Of a stretch of 12,958 nt of DNA, positions 6,140 through 12,897 are shown piece by piece. Each line of letters opens with the position of its first letter. Position 1 is the stretch's first letter. Source of the stretch: CAYSLC01 sp964431545 (GTDB lineage: Bacteria > Desulfobacterota > Desulfobacteria > Desulfobacterales > JAABSP01); assembly GCA_964431545.1 (NCBI GenBank), contig CAYSLC010000158.1:1-12958 (forward strand), written 5' to 3'. Position numbers and translations under genes: made by a program. Under the pieces are notes generated by a model that was given only the letters and a program-made list of their open reading frames with translations, had not been told where the DNA came from and searched no databases.

Positions 6140-7150
6140 ATGAGCACCATGGTCGACGTGGCCCGGCTGGCCGGCGTCTCCACGGCGACGGTCTCCCGGG
6201 TCCTCAATGATCCGGACCGGGTCAAGACGGAGACCCGGGAGACGGTGCTGCGGGCCATCGCATCCTGCGGCTACCAGTACAACGCCCTGGCCCGGGGATT
6301 TGTCACCAAAAGATCCAACACCATCGGCGTGATCGTGCCGAGCATCACCAACGCCATCTTCGCGGAATCGATCGCCGGGGTCCAGGAGGTCGCGGCCCGG
6401 CACGGATACCAGGTGATCCTGGGCAACACCGACTACGAGCCCGAGAAGGAACGGCTCCTGATCCGGACCTTCCGGGAGATGCAGGTGGAGGGCCTGGTCA
6501 TCACCACCACCGATCCCGCCAACGAGAGCCTCCGGACCCTGAGCCGGGAGAAGGTCCCCTTCCTGCTGCTCTACAGCACCATCCGGCGCGGGCCCATCTC
6601 CTGCATCGGGGTCGACAACATCCTCGGCGGTGAGATGGCCGTCTCCCACCTGATCGGCCTTGGACACCGGCGGATCGGCATGCTGGCCGGGACCTTCGCC
6701 GTATCGGACAAGAGCCGCCACCGGTGGCTGGGGTACCGCGGAGCGTTGAAAAAGAGCGGCATCCTTTACGACCCCCGGCTCGTGGTCCAGATGCCCTACC
6801 GTCTCAAGAGCGGAAGCGCCGGGGTCGAGCGGCTCATGGCCCTGGCGGCGCCTCCCACCGCCGTCTTCTGCTCCAACGACTACATGGCCATGGGGGCCAT
6901 CCAGGGGGCCCGGGAAGCGGGGCTCGACCTGCCGGCCGATCTCTCCCTGATCGGCTTCGACGACAGCCCGTTCTCCCCGTTTCTGACCCCTCGGCTGAGC
7001 ACCATCCGCCAGCCCGCCCATGAAATGGGGGAGGTGGCGGCGGAGGCCCTTTTCCAAAGAATCCGGGAGCCGTCGGCAAGACCGGTCCACCGGCTGCTGG
7101 AGATCGCGTTGATCCAACGGGAGTCAACGGCCGGGCCCCGGGGCCCGTAG
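6140..7150 (+). CDS. LacI-family transcriptional repressor
   Basis: The product is 336 residues, the usual LacI-family length. The N-terminal helix-turn-helix MVDVARLAGVSTATVSRVLNDPDRV (residues 4-28) is typical and is followed by the hinge (ARGFVTKRSNTIGVIVP, about 51-67). The rest is a periplasmic-binding-protein-like effector domain with family landmarks such as GVDNILGGEMAVSHLIGLGHRRIGMLAG and DLSLIGFDD. It probably binds the palindrome at 5975-5992, repressing its own gene and the ABC transporter downstream, with a small molecule related to the transported compound releasing it. Two starts are possible, 6140 and 6149; neither has a ribosome site and 6140 abuts a strong hairpin, so expression is probably low. 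Sugar-type LacI regulators are not common in sulfate reducers, so transfer with the operon is conceivable. The effector cannot be read from sequence. Confidence 0.93.
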   Translation: MSTMVDVARLAGVSTATVSRVLNDPDRVKTETRETVLRAIASCGYQYNALARGFVTKRSNTIGVIVPSITNAIFAESIAGVQEVAARHGYQVILGNTDYEPEKERLLIRTFREMQVEGLVITTTDPANESLRTLSREKVPFLLLYSTIRRGPISCIGVDNILGGEMAVSHLIGLGHRRIGMLAGTFAVSDKSRHRWLGYRGALKKSGILYDPRLVVQMPYRLKSGSAGVERLMALAAPPTAVFCSNDYMAMGAIQGAREAGLDLPADLSLIGFDDSPFSPFLTPRLSTIRQPAHEMGEVAAEALFQRIREPSARPVHRLLEIALIQRESTAGPRGP

Positions 7151-7242
7151 CCGACCGCATATACGTCGATGAGAACGGTGAGAACGGATTTCCCAACGGA
7201 TCGAGCCCGGAAGGGCCGATCCACCCCAGAAGGAGGATGGAA

Positions 7243-8247
7243 ATGAGACAATGGATCATCGTGTTCTTGGGGCTGGCGCTGGTGACCGCCGGTGTTCCGG
7301 CCGTGGCCGGAGAGACGGCCATCTGCTACAACTGTCCGCCCCAGTGGGCGGACTGGGCCAGCCAGCTGAAGGCCATCGAAAAGCACCTGGGCATCGAGAT
7401 GCCCCATGACAACAAGAACTCCGGACAGACCCTCTCCCAGCTCATCGCCGAAAAGGAGAACCCCGTGGCCGACGTGGCCTACTACGGCGTCTCCTTCGGC
7501 ATCAAGGCGAAAGAGGCCGGGGTGGTCGCCCCCTACAAACCCGCCCACTGGGACGAGATCCCCGAAGGGTTGAAGGACGCCGAGGGGTACTGGTTCACCA
7601 TCCACTACGGGACCCTCGGCTTCTTCGTCAACGTCGACGCCCTGGAGGGCAAGCCGGTCCCCCAGTCCTGGGCTGATCTGCTGAAGCCCGAATACAAGGG
7701 GATGATCGGCTATCTCGACCCCACCAGCGCATTTGTGGGATATGCCGGCGCCACAGCGGCCAACCTGGCCCTGGGCGGCAGCCTGGAGGACCTCTCCCCG
7801 GGCATCGAATACTTCAAAAAGCTCAAGGAGAACGATCCCATCGTGCCGAAACAGACCTCCTACGCGCGGGTCCTGTCGGGGGAGATCCCCATCCTGTTCG
7901 ACTACGACTTCAACGCCTACCGGGCCAAATACAAGGATAACGCCAATGTGGCGTTCGTCATCCCCCGGGAGGGCTCCATCGTGGTGCCCTATGTGATGAG
8001 CCTGGTCAAGAACGCCCCCCACCCGGACCGGGGCAAAAAAGTCCTCGACTTCATCATGTCCGATCAGGGCCAGGCGGTCTGGGCCAATGCGTTCCTGCGG
8101 CCCGTCCGCGCAAGCGCCCTCTCCGAGGAGGCGGCCGCCAAGTTCCTGCCCGCTTCCGATTACGATCGGGCCAGGGCCATCGACTACGGAAAGATGGCCG
8201 AGGCCCAGAACCGATTCCGGGATCGCTACCTGAAAGAGGTGCGATAG
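7243..8247 (+). CDS. Periplasmic ABC transporter substrate-binding protein
   Basis: The product is 334 residues. It has a signal peptide (MRQWIIVFLGLALVTAGVPAVAG, cut about residue 23) and a mature part of the Fe3+/spermidine/2-aminoethylphosphonate-type binding protein family. Typical features are FFVNVDALEGKPVPQSWADLLKPEYKGMIGYLDP (127-160) and VPYVMSLVKNAPHPDRGKKVLDFIMSDQGQAVW (248-280). It captures the substrate in the periplasm for the two permease domains downstream. Two cysteines near the mature N-terminus (C28, C31) might pair. An ATG at 7237 directly abuts AGGAGG; the ATG at 7243 lies six bases from it and is preferred. It has the best ribosome site of the operon and is followed by a stable hairpin, both consistent with higher output than the membrane genes. 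The ligand is unknown; the phosphodiesterase at the operon end suggests an organophosphate. Confidence 0.92.
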   Translation: MRQWIIVFLGLALVTAGVPAVAGETAICYNCPPQWADWASQLKAIEKHLGIEMPHDNKNSGQTLSQLIAEKENPVADVAYYGVSFGIKAKEAGVVAPYKPAHWDEIPEGLKDAEGYWFTIHYGTLGFFVNVDALEGKPVPQSWADLLKPEYKGMIGYLDPTSAFVGYAGATAANLALGGSLEDLSPGIEYFKKLKENDPIVPKQTSYARVLSGEIPILFDYDFNAYRAKYKDNANVAFVIPREGSIVVPYVMSLVKNAPHPDRGKKVLDFIMSDQGQAVWANAFLRPVRASALSEEAAAKFLPASDYDRARAIDYGKMAEAQNRFRDRYLKEVR

Positions 8248-8254
8248 GTCCACC

Positions 8255-8286
8255 GGGCCGCGCCCGCTTCGGACCGGGCGCGGCCC
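8255..8286 (+). promoter_or_regulatory. Strong intercistronic hairpin after the binding-protein gene
   Basis: GGGCCGCGCCCG (8255-8266) and CGGGCGCGGCCC (8275-8286) pair perfectly over 12 bp around the 8-base loop CTTCGGAC, starting 8 bases after the stop codon. No T-tract follows, so full intrinsic termination is unlikely. Such hairpins between binding-protein and permease genes usually protect the upstream message from 3' decay or cause partial termination, raising binding-protein levels over membrane components. That role is inferred here. Confidence 0.75.
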
Positions 8287-8319
8287 ATTTCTCCGGATTT
8301 CCGAGGCACGGGAGGGTCC

Positions 8320-9141
8320 ATGAACCGAAGAGAACGGCGTACCATCCTGCTCTTTTTCATTCCGGTGGGGGTCACGTTTCTGACCTTCTTCATCCTGCCC
8401 ATGGCGCGGCTGGCCCTGGTTTCGGTCCGAAGCCCCGCCGGCCTCGGCATCTACTGGGAGATGCTGGCGACGGCCCGGTACGTGGAGGCCCTGCTCTATA
8501 CCGTCCTGCTCTCCGTTGCGGTCTCCGGTGTCACCCTGGTCATCTCCGGCATCTCCGGGGTCTTCCTGACCCGGAACCACTTCTTCGGCCGAAACCTTCT
8601 CGTGGCCATGCTCACGTTTCCGCTGGCGTTTCCGGGGGTGGTGGTCGGCTTCATGATCATCCTGCTGGCCGGCCGGCAGGGGCTGGTGGGAGAGATCTCC
8701 GACGCATGGCTCGGCCACAAGGCCGTCTGGGCCTACTCCATGTTCGGGCTCTTTCTGGGCTACCTCTACTTCTCCATCCCCCGGGTCTTGACCACCGTCA
8801 TGGCGGCGGCGGAGAAGATCGACCGGGACCTGGAGGAAGCGGCCCGCTCCCTGGGGGCTTCCCCGATGGGGGTGGTCCGGGACGTGATCATCCCGGCCCT
8901 GACGCCGGGGCTGATCTCCTCGGGGGCCATCTGCTTCGCCACCTCCATGGGCGCCTTCGGCACCGCCTTCACCCTGGCCACCGACTTCGACGTCCTGCCC
9001 ATCGTCATCTACACGGAGTTCACCCTTTCGGCCAACATCGCCATGGCGTCGGCCCTCTCCATCGTCCTGGGGCTGATCACCTGGGGGGCCCTCTCCCTGG
9101 CCCGGACCGCCGCCGGCCAGACTTTGGCCGCATCGGGATAG
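8320..9141 (+). CDS. ABC transporter permease (Fe3+/polyamine type)
   Basis: The 273-residue integral membrane protein has about six hydrophobic segments: roughly 9-28, 58-82, 93-117, 136-152, 196-216 and 238-258. The cytoplasmic EAA loop LEEAARSLGASPMGVVRDVIIPALTPG (171-197) contacts the ATPase. It belongs to the binding-protein-dependent permease family of the Fe3+, spermidine/putrescine and phosphonate importers. GGGAGGG four bases upstream supports the start. It pairs with the permease half of the next gene, which begins only four bases after this stop, so translation is probably coupled. Together they should form the heterodimeric channel in the inner membrane. Confidence 0.92.
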   Translation: MNRRERRTILLFFIPVGVTFLTFFILPMARLALVSVRSPAGLGIYWEMLATARYVEALLYTVLLSVAVSGVTLVISGISGVFLTRNHFFGRNLLVAMLTFPLAFPGVVVGFMIILLAGRQGLVGEISDAWLGHKAVWAYSMFGLFLGYLYFSIPRVLTTVMAAAEKIDRDLEEAARSLGASPMGVVRDVIIPALTPGLISSGAICFATSMGAFGTAFTLATDFDVLPIVIYTEFTLSANIAMASALSIVLGLITWGALSLARTAAGQTLAASG

Positions 9142-9145
9142 CGGT

Positions 9146-11092
9146 ATGAGACGGAACCCCTTTCTCTTCCACGGTCAACTCGCCTTCACGGTGCTGGTCT
9201 GCGCCTTTCTGGTGGTACCGGTGATCCAGTCGATCCTGGCCGGTGTCACCGTCAACTTCTTCCAGGGCCTCAAGAGCGGGGTGACCCTGCGGTGGTTCTT
9301 CGAGGTATGGAGCCTCTACCGGGACACCATCTTCCGCAGCCTGCTGATCGCGGGGGCCTGCCTGGGCCTCGATCTGCTCATCGGCGTGCCCGCCGCCTAT
9401 GCGATGAAAAAGAGCCGGAGCCGTCTGGTGCGCTTCATGGAGGAGTTTTTGGTGATCCCCCTGGCGATCCCCGGCCTGGCCATCGCCCTGGCCATTCTGA
9501 TCAGCTACGGGGGATTCAGCGGGTTCCGGCGGAGCTGGCTCATCATCCTGGCCGGACACGTGATCTTCACCCTCCCCTTCATGATCCGCGCCGTCATCGC
9601 GGTCCTCTCCTCGATCCCGCTGACAGACTACGAGGAGGGGGCGGCCAGCCTGGGGGCCGGCTTCGCCCGCCGGTTCTTCACCGTGGTCATCCCCAACGCG
9701 GCCGGCGGGATCCTGGCCGGGTCGCTCATGGTCTTCACCCTGTCGGTGGGGGAGTTCAACCTGACCTGGATGCTCCACACGCCGCTGTCCAAGACGTTGC
9801 CCATCGGCCTGGCGGACAGCTACGCCTCCATGCGGCTGGAGGTCGGCTCCGCGTATACCATCATCTTTTTCTTCATGATCATCCCGCTTCTGGTGGCCAT
9901 GCAGCGCGCGGCCAGGTGGCAGAGCGGCGAGGTGAACCTTCAGGGGGTGAAACAGGTGTTGCGCTTCGGAAACAGGTTTGTTCGAAAACCGGACGATTCC
10001 CATGGGATCGCGCCGGAAGCGGGTCCGGCACCCGCCGGGGACAGCGGCACGTCGGTCCGCCTCGGCGGCTGCGCCAAGACGTTTCCCGACGGCACCCGGG
10101 CCCTGCGGCCGGTGGACCTGGCGGTGACGGCCGGCGAGACGGTGGTCATCCTCGGGCCGTCCGGGTGCGGCAAGACCACGGCCCTGCGCCTCATCGCGGG
10201 GCTTGAGGAGCCGGACCCCGGAGGGCGCGTCTACTTCGGACCCGACGATGTAACGGACGTCTCCATCGAAAAGCGCCAGGTGGGCATGGTCTTCCAGAAC
10301 TACGCCCTCTTTCCCAACATGGACGTGGAGCAAAACATCGTCTACGGGCTCAAGGTCCGGGGCTTTGCGCCTGATGCCCGGAGGCGGCGGCTGGAGGAGA
10401 TGTTGGCGATGATGAAGATCGGCGAGCTGCGCCGGCGCCCCATCCACCAGTTGTCCGGCGGCCAGAAACAGCGGGTGGCCCTGGCCCGGGCCATCGCCGT
10501 CCACCCCAGGGTGCTGCTGCTGGACGAACCCCTCACCGCCCTGGACGCCAAGCTGCGGGACACCCTTCGGGTGGAGATCGATCTGCTCCTGAAATCGATC
10601 GGCATCACGGCCATCTACGTCACCCACGACCAGTCGGAGGCGATGGCCCTGGGAAACCGGATCGTGGTCATGGACAAGGGGGTCATCGCCCAGGTGGGGA
10701 CCCCCCGGGACATCTACTTTCGCCCGGCCAGCCGGTTCGTCGCCGAATTCATCGGGGTGGTCAACCGGATCCCCTGCCGAGTGGAGGAGAACCGGCTGCG
10801 GTTCAACGGGGGCAGCCTTCCGATTCCCGACACCATGGCCGGACGGCGGTCGGGCGACGAGGTGGAGCTGTTCTTCCGCCCGGAGAACGCCCGGGTGGTC
10901 GACGCCGGCCGGGGGGACATCTCCGGCGTGGTGGTCACCTCCTTTTTCCTGGGCGACCGGACACGACTCCTGGTCAACGGGGCGCTGCCGGAGCCGGTGC
11001 GGGTGGAAACCTCGGGCAAAGCCGTCCACCGGCCCGGTCAATCCGTCGATATTCTCCTCGACCGGCAGGCCGTGTTCACCCTCGACCGCTGA
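9146..11092 (+). CDS. Fused ABC permease-ATPase protein
   Basis: One uninterrupted 648-residue frame encodes what is usually two proteins. Residues 1-255 are a permease: N-terminal helix about 13-33, several further helices, and EAA loop EEGAASLGAGFARRFFTVVIPNA at 163-185. A linker (about 256-303, rich in Pro/Gly/Ala) leads to an ABC ATPase: Walker A GPSGCGKTT (337-345), Q384, signature LSGGQ (436-440), Walker B VLLLDEP (456-462) and H494. The C-terminal part (about 535-648) looks like the TOBE domain of the PotA/FbpC/MalK branch. It supplies the second channel half and the motor for the importer. The ATPase must dimerise, so two fusion polypeptides per complex, or an additional free ATPase, would be needed. 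The start is four bases after the preceding stop, with only a weak ribosome site. An in-frame GTG at 9956 behind AGGGGG could give a free ATPase form; this is speculative. Confidence 0.9.
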   Translation: MRRNPFLFHGQLAFTVLVCAFLVVPVIQSILAGVTVNFFQGLKSGVTLRWFFEVWSLYRDTIFRSLLIAGACLGLDLLIGVPAAYAMKKSRSRLVRFMEEFLVIPLAIPGLAIALAILISYGGFSGFRRSWLIILAGHVIFTLPFMIRAVIAVLSSIPLTDYEEGAASLGAGFARRFFTVVIPNAAGGILAGSLMVFTLSVGEFNLTWMLHTPLSKTLPIGLADSYASMRLEVGSAYTIIFFFMIIPLLVAMQRAARWQSGEVNLQGVKQVLRFGNRFVRKPDDSHGIAPEAGPAPAGDSGTSVRLGGCAKTFPDGTRALRPVDLAVTAGETVVILGPSGCGKTTALRLIAGLEEPDPGGRVYFGPDDVTDVSIEKRQVGMVFQNYALFPNMDVEQNIVYGLKVRGFAPDARRRRLEEMLAMMKIGELRRRPIHQLSGGQKQRVALARAIAVHPRVLLLDEPLTALDAKLRDTLRVEIDLLLKSIGITAIYVTHDQSEAMALGNRIVVMDKGVIAQVGTPRDIYFRPASRFVAEFIGVVNRIPCRVEENRLRFNGGSLPIPDTMAGRRSGDEVELFFRPENARVVDAGRGDISGVVVTSFFLGDRTRLLVNGALPEPVRVETSGKAVHRPGQSVDILLDRQAVFTLDR

Positions 11093-11101
11093 GAGGCGAC
11101 C

Positions 11102-11941
11102 ATGCTGATCGGACAGCTTTCGGACATCCATTTGCGAAAGGACGGCGCGCCGGCCTACGGCGTCGCCGATACGGCGGGGCGCCTGGAGAGGACCGGCGAG
11201 TACATCCTGCGGAGCGACGCCGTTCCCGATCTCTTGATCCTCACCGGCGATCTATCGGACGACGGCTCGGCGGATTCTTACAAGCGGCTGCGATCCTTCC
11301 TGCAGCGGCTGGGGATCCCCTTTCTGATGGTGCCCGGCAACCACGACCGGAAGGAGAACCTGCGCCGGATCTTCCACGATCACCCCGGTTGGGAGACCCC
11401 GGTTCCGGAGACGGATGGGCCGTGCCTCTGCTGTACGGCGGAGGAACATCCCGTCCGCCTGATCGGGCTCGATACGGCCGCGCCGGGCCGCCACGGCGGC
11501 GGGGTCGGGCCGGAGCGGCTGAGATGGCTGGAATCGGTCCTCGCCCGGAAGCCCCGCCGGCCGACCCTGATCTTCATGCACCATCCGCCCTTCGCCTCCG
11601 GCATCGGACACATGGACCTGGAACCCTTTGTGGGCCGGGAAAGACTGGCCCGGGTCATCGGGGGAGACCCCCAGGTGGTCGGCATCACCTGCGGCCATGT
11701 CCACCGGTCCATCACCACCCAATTCGGGGGACGGCCGGCGACCATCGGCCCCGCCGTCGGCATGCAGATCCCCGTCGATGTCAAGGTCGACGCCCCCTCC
11801 AACTTCATCCTCGAACCCCCCGGATTCCTGCTCCATTTGTATGCGGACCGCTGGGGGGATGATCCGGCCCTGACCACCTACACCGAAACGGTGGCGGTGA
11901 TTCGGGAACAATACGGGGCGAGACATCCGTTTTCGGATTGA
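11102..11941 (+). CDS. GpdQ/CpdA-like metallophosphodiesterase
   Basis: The 279-residue cytoplasmic calcineurin-like phosphoesterase has the full dinuclear metal set: D8 and H10 (SDIH), D50 (TGDLSDDG), N80-H81-D82 (GNHD), H160 (MHHPP) and H199/H201 (GHVH). Length and motif spacing match the class III cyclic-nucleotide phosphodiesterase group. The pattern HHPP...GIGHMD...CGH resembles glycerophosphodiesterase GpdQ as I recall it. There is no signal peptide. It starts nine bases after the fusion gene's stop, with GAGAGG overlapping that stop, so it is clearly in the operon. It probably hydrolyses the phosphodiester brought in by the transporter, for example a glycerophosphodiester, yielding a monoester and an alcohol. 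A cyclic-nucleotide substrate cannot be excluded from sequence. Confidence 0.92.
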   Translation: MLIGQLSDIHLRKDGAPAYGVADTAGRLERTGEYILRSDAVPDLLILTGDLSDDGSADSYKRLRSFLQRLGIPFLMVPGNHDRKENLRRIFHDHPGWETPVPETDGPCLCCTAEEHPVRLIGLDTAAPGRHGGGVGPERLRWLESVLARKPRRPTLIFMHHPPFASGIGHMDLEPFVGRERLARVIGGDPQVVGITCGHVHRSITTQFGGRPATIGPAVGMQIPVDVKVDAPSNFILEPPGFLLHLYADRWGDDPALTTYTETVAVIREQYGARHPFSD

Positions 11942-11944
11942 CGA

Positions 11945-11966
11945 TTGTCGGGTATATCCTGCGACT
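11945..11966 (+). repeat. Left copy of 22-bp direct repeat flanking the TA cassette
   Basis: The copy starts TTGTCGGGTATATC and continues CTGCGACT, just four bases after the phosphodiesterase stop. It differs from the right copy at 12828-12849 by two bases. The repeats enclose the whole toxin-antitoxin pair. Confidence 0.75.
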
Positions 11967-12133
11967 ATGAATCGGACCGCCTGACTCCGGCCATTGGAGA
12001 ATGCTTTTGCGGTTTCCATTTTCTTCCTCCCGCCTCTTGGAATCCATCCGCTGGTCTCTATTATTGGCGGAAAAATTAATCGATTCTTTTCCCCTCTCAA
12101 CCCCGTCCGTTTTAAGGCGGATGGTGTTGGGGA

Positions 12134-12146
12134 AACATTCAATGTT
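12134..12146. promoter_or_regulatory. Palindrome overlapping the TA promoter -35
   Basis: AACATT-C-AATGTT is a 13-base odd palindrome that overlaps the first two bases of the -35 element TTGATT. It may be one of two operator sites for autoregulation by the antitoxin or the toxin-antitoxin complex. Confidence 0.35.
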
Positions 12147-12173
12147 GATTTTCCGACCGGATCGGACTAAATT
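12145..12173 (+). promoter_or_regulatory. Sigma-70-type promoter of the toxin-antitoxin operon
   Basis: TTGATT (12145-12150) and TAAATT (12168-12173) are separated by exactly 17 bases in a locally AT-rich region. The predicted start is near 12180, giving a leader of about 35 bases before the antitoxin ATG. Confidence 0.6.
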
Positions 12174-12192
12174 AAGACCGATTACAGTCTTA
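12173..12192. promoter_or_regulatory. Putative TA operator at the transcription start
   Basis: TAAGAC (12173-12178) and GTCTTA (12187-12192) are exact reverse complements spaced by eight bases, covering the end of the -10 and the start site. Phd/YefM antitoxins bind short palindromes at this location and repress their own operon. The assignment is inference. Confidence 0.45.
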
Positions 12193-12213
12193 TCCATAGC
12201 GGAGGACGCCTTT

Positions 12214-12498
12214 ATGAAATTGAGCCGAGCGGTTAAACCCATCAGTTTTTTCAAAACCCACGCCGCCGAGATCATCCGGGAGTTGGCCGAAAACGGGGAG
12301 TCCATGGTCATCACGCAAAACGGAGAGGCCAGGGCGGTGGTGCAGGATATCCGAACGTATGAAGAAACCCAGGAAAGCCTTGCGCTGTTGAAGTTGATTG
12401 TTCAAAGCCGGCGGAGCGTTGAAAGGGGCGAGCTGAGGTCGGCCGGGGAAGTGATGGCGGATTTGGAGAAAAAGATCGAAGAAGATTTTCCCCGATGA
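12214..12498 (+). CDS. Phd/YefM-family antitoxin
   Basis: The 94-residue protein has the Phd/YefM pattern: KPISFFKTHAAEIIRELAENGESMVITQNGEARAVVQDIRTYEET (residues 8-52), a DNA-binding fold. A charged C-terminal helix (about 53-92) should wrap and neutralise the toxin. The start at 12214 is set by GGAGG eight bases upstream; an in-frame extension to 12001 would run through the promoter and is rejected. The stop codon overlaps the toxin ATG (ATGA), giving tight translational coupling. The protein probably represses its own promoter, which carries two candidate palindromes. Confidence 0.9.
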   Translation: MKLSRAVKPISFFKTHAAEIIRELAENGESMVITQNGEARAVVQDIRTYEETQESLALLKLIVQSRRSVERGELRSAGEVMADLEKKIEEDFPR

Positions 12499-12821
12499 CG
12501 CACCCGGTCTATTTCGCGGGCGAGGCGGAAAAGGACCTGATGGAAATCTATGAGTACATCGGGGCTTTGGGACGCCCGATGACCGCGAAATCCCTCCTCA
12601 AGGGGATCCGGAAAGCCCGCGACCGCCTTTCGGAAATGCCGGAACGGGGCCGGACGGTCCCGGAACTCCATCGGATCGGGATTTCCGATTACAGGGAGAT
12701 CCTCTTCAAAATCTACCGCATTATCTACGAGATTGAGCCCTCGCACCGGGTTATCATCCATTGCATTTTGGACGGCCGAAGGGATATCCAATCGGTTTTG
12801 GCGCGGCGCATGCTGCGGTGA
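12495..12821 (+). CDS. ParE/RelE-superfamily toxin
   Basis: The 108-residue protein fits the ParE/RelE toxin fold: N-terminal helix EAEKDLMEIYEYI (10-22), a second helix about 33-47, RGRTVPELHRIGISDYREI (51-69), the strand YRIIYEI (74-80) and the C-terminal VIIHCILDGRRD (86-97). Such toxins act as gyrase poisons (ParE branch) or ribosome-dependent mRNA endonucleases (RelE branch). The motif set, especially GR-VPEL and the DGRRD end, favours ParE-like, but the activity is not certain. It overlaps the antitoxin stop by four bases. The module has visibly lower GC and AT-rich flanks compared with its neighbours. Confidence 0.9.
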   Translation: MTHPVYFAGEAEKDLMEIYEYIGALGRPMTAKSLLKGIRKARDRLSEMPERGRTVPELHRIGISDYREILFKIYRIIYEIEPSHRVIIHCILDGRRDIQSVLARRMLR

Positions 12822-12827
12822 GAATTT

Positions 12828-12849
12828 TTGTCGGGTATATCTTGCAACT
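12828..12849 (+). repeat. Right copy of 22-bp direct repeat flanking the TA cassette
   Basis: The copy starts TTGTCGGGTATATC and continues TTGCAACT, seven bases after the toxin stop. It matches the left copy (11945-11966) at 20 of 22 positions. A more diverged third version (TTGACAGGTATAATC..., from 12862) follows and forms part of the next promoter. Confidence 0.75.
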
Positions 12850-12861
12850 TTTAAGAAATAG

Positions 12862-12890
12862 TTGACAGGTATAATCTACAATGTTACAGA
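12862..12890 (+). promoter_or_regulatory. Candidate promoter of the right-edge gene
   Basis: TTGACA (12862-12867) is a perfect -35. With a 17-base spacer the -10 would be TACAGA (12885-12890), preceded by an extended TGT. A nearby perfect TATAAT (12870-12875) is only two bases from TTGACA, so the two cannot serve one promoter. The implied start lies at or close to the next ATG, so a leaderless or very short leader is possible. Confidence 0.35.
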
Positions 12891-12897
12891 TTCACCC

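Noticed and set aside
7171..7188. Tandem GAGAACGGT/GAGAACGGA before the binding-protein gene as a regulatory repeat
   Set aside because: Two 9-base copies are short, not palindromic and unlike the LacI site, and no promoter is visible beside them.
8255..8290. Intrinsic terminator after the binding-protein gene
   Set aside because: The stem is strong but no T-tract follows, and the permease genes of the same transporter lie directly downstream.
6880..8718. 612-codon minus-strand open frame over the repressor end, binding protein and first permease
   Set aside because: It runs antisense across three real genes and their intergenic spaces, with no recognisable motif.
9077..11131. 684-codon open frame on the minus strand opposite the permease-ATPase fusion
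   Set aside because: It is antisense to a clearly recognised transporter gene and has low-complexity Gly/Asp/His/Pro-rich composition with no domain. It is an artefact of GC-rich third positions.
12001..12213. Upstream extension of the antitoxin by 71 codons
   Set aside because: It crosses the TA promoter and palindromes. The ATG at 12214 has GGAGG eight bases upstream and gives a normal Phd-length protein.
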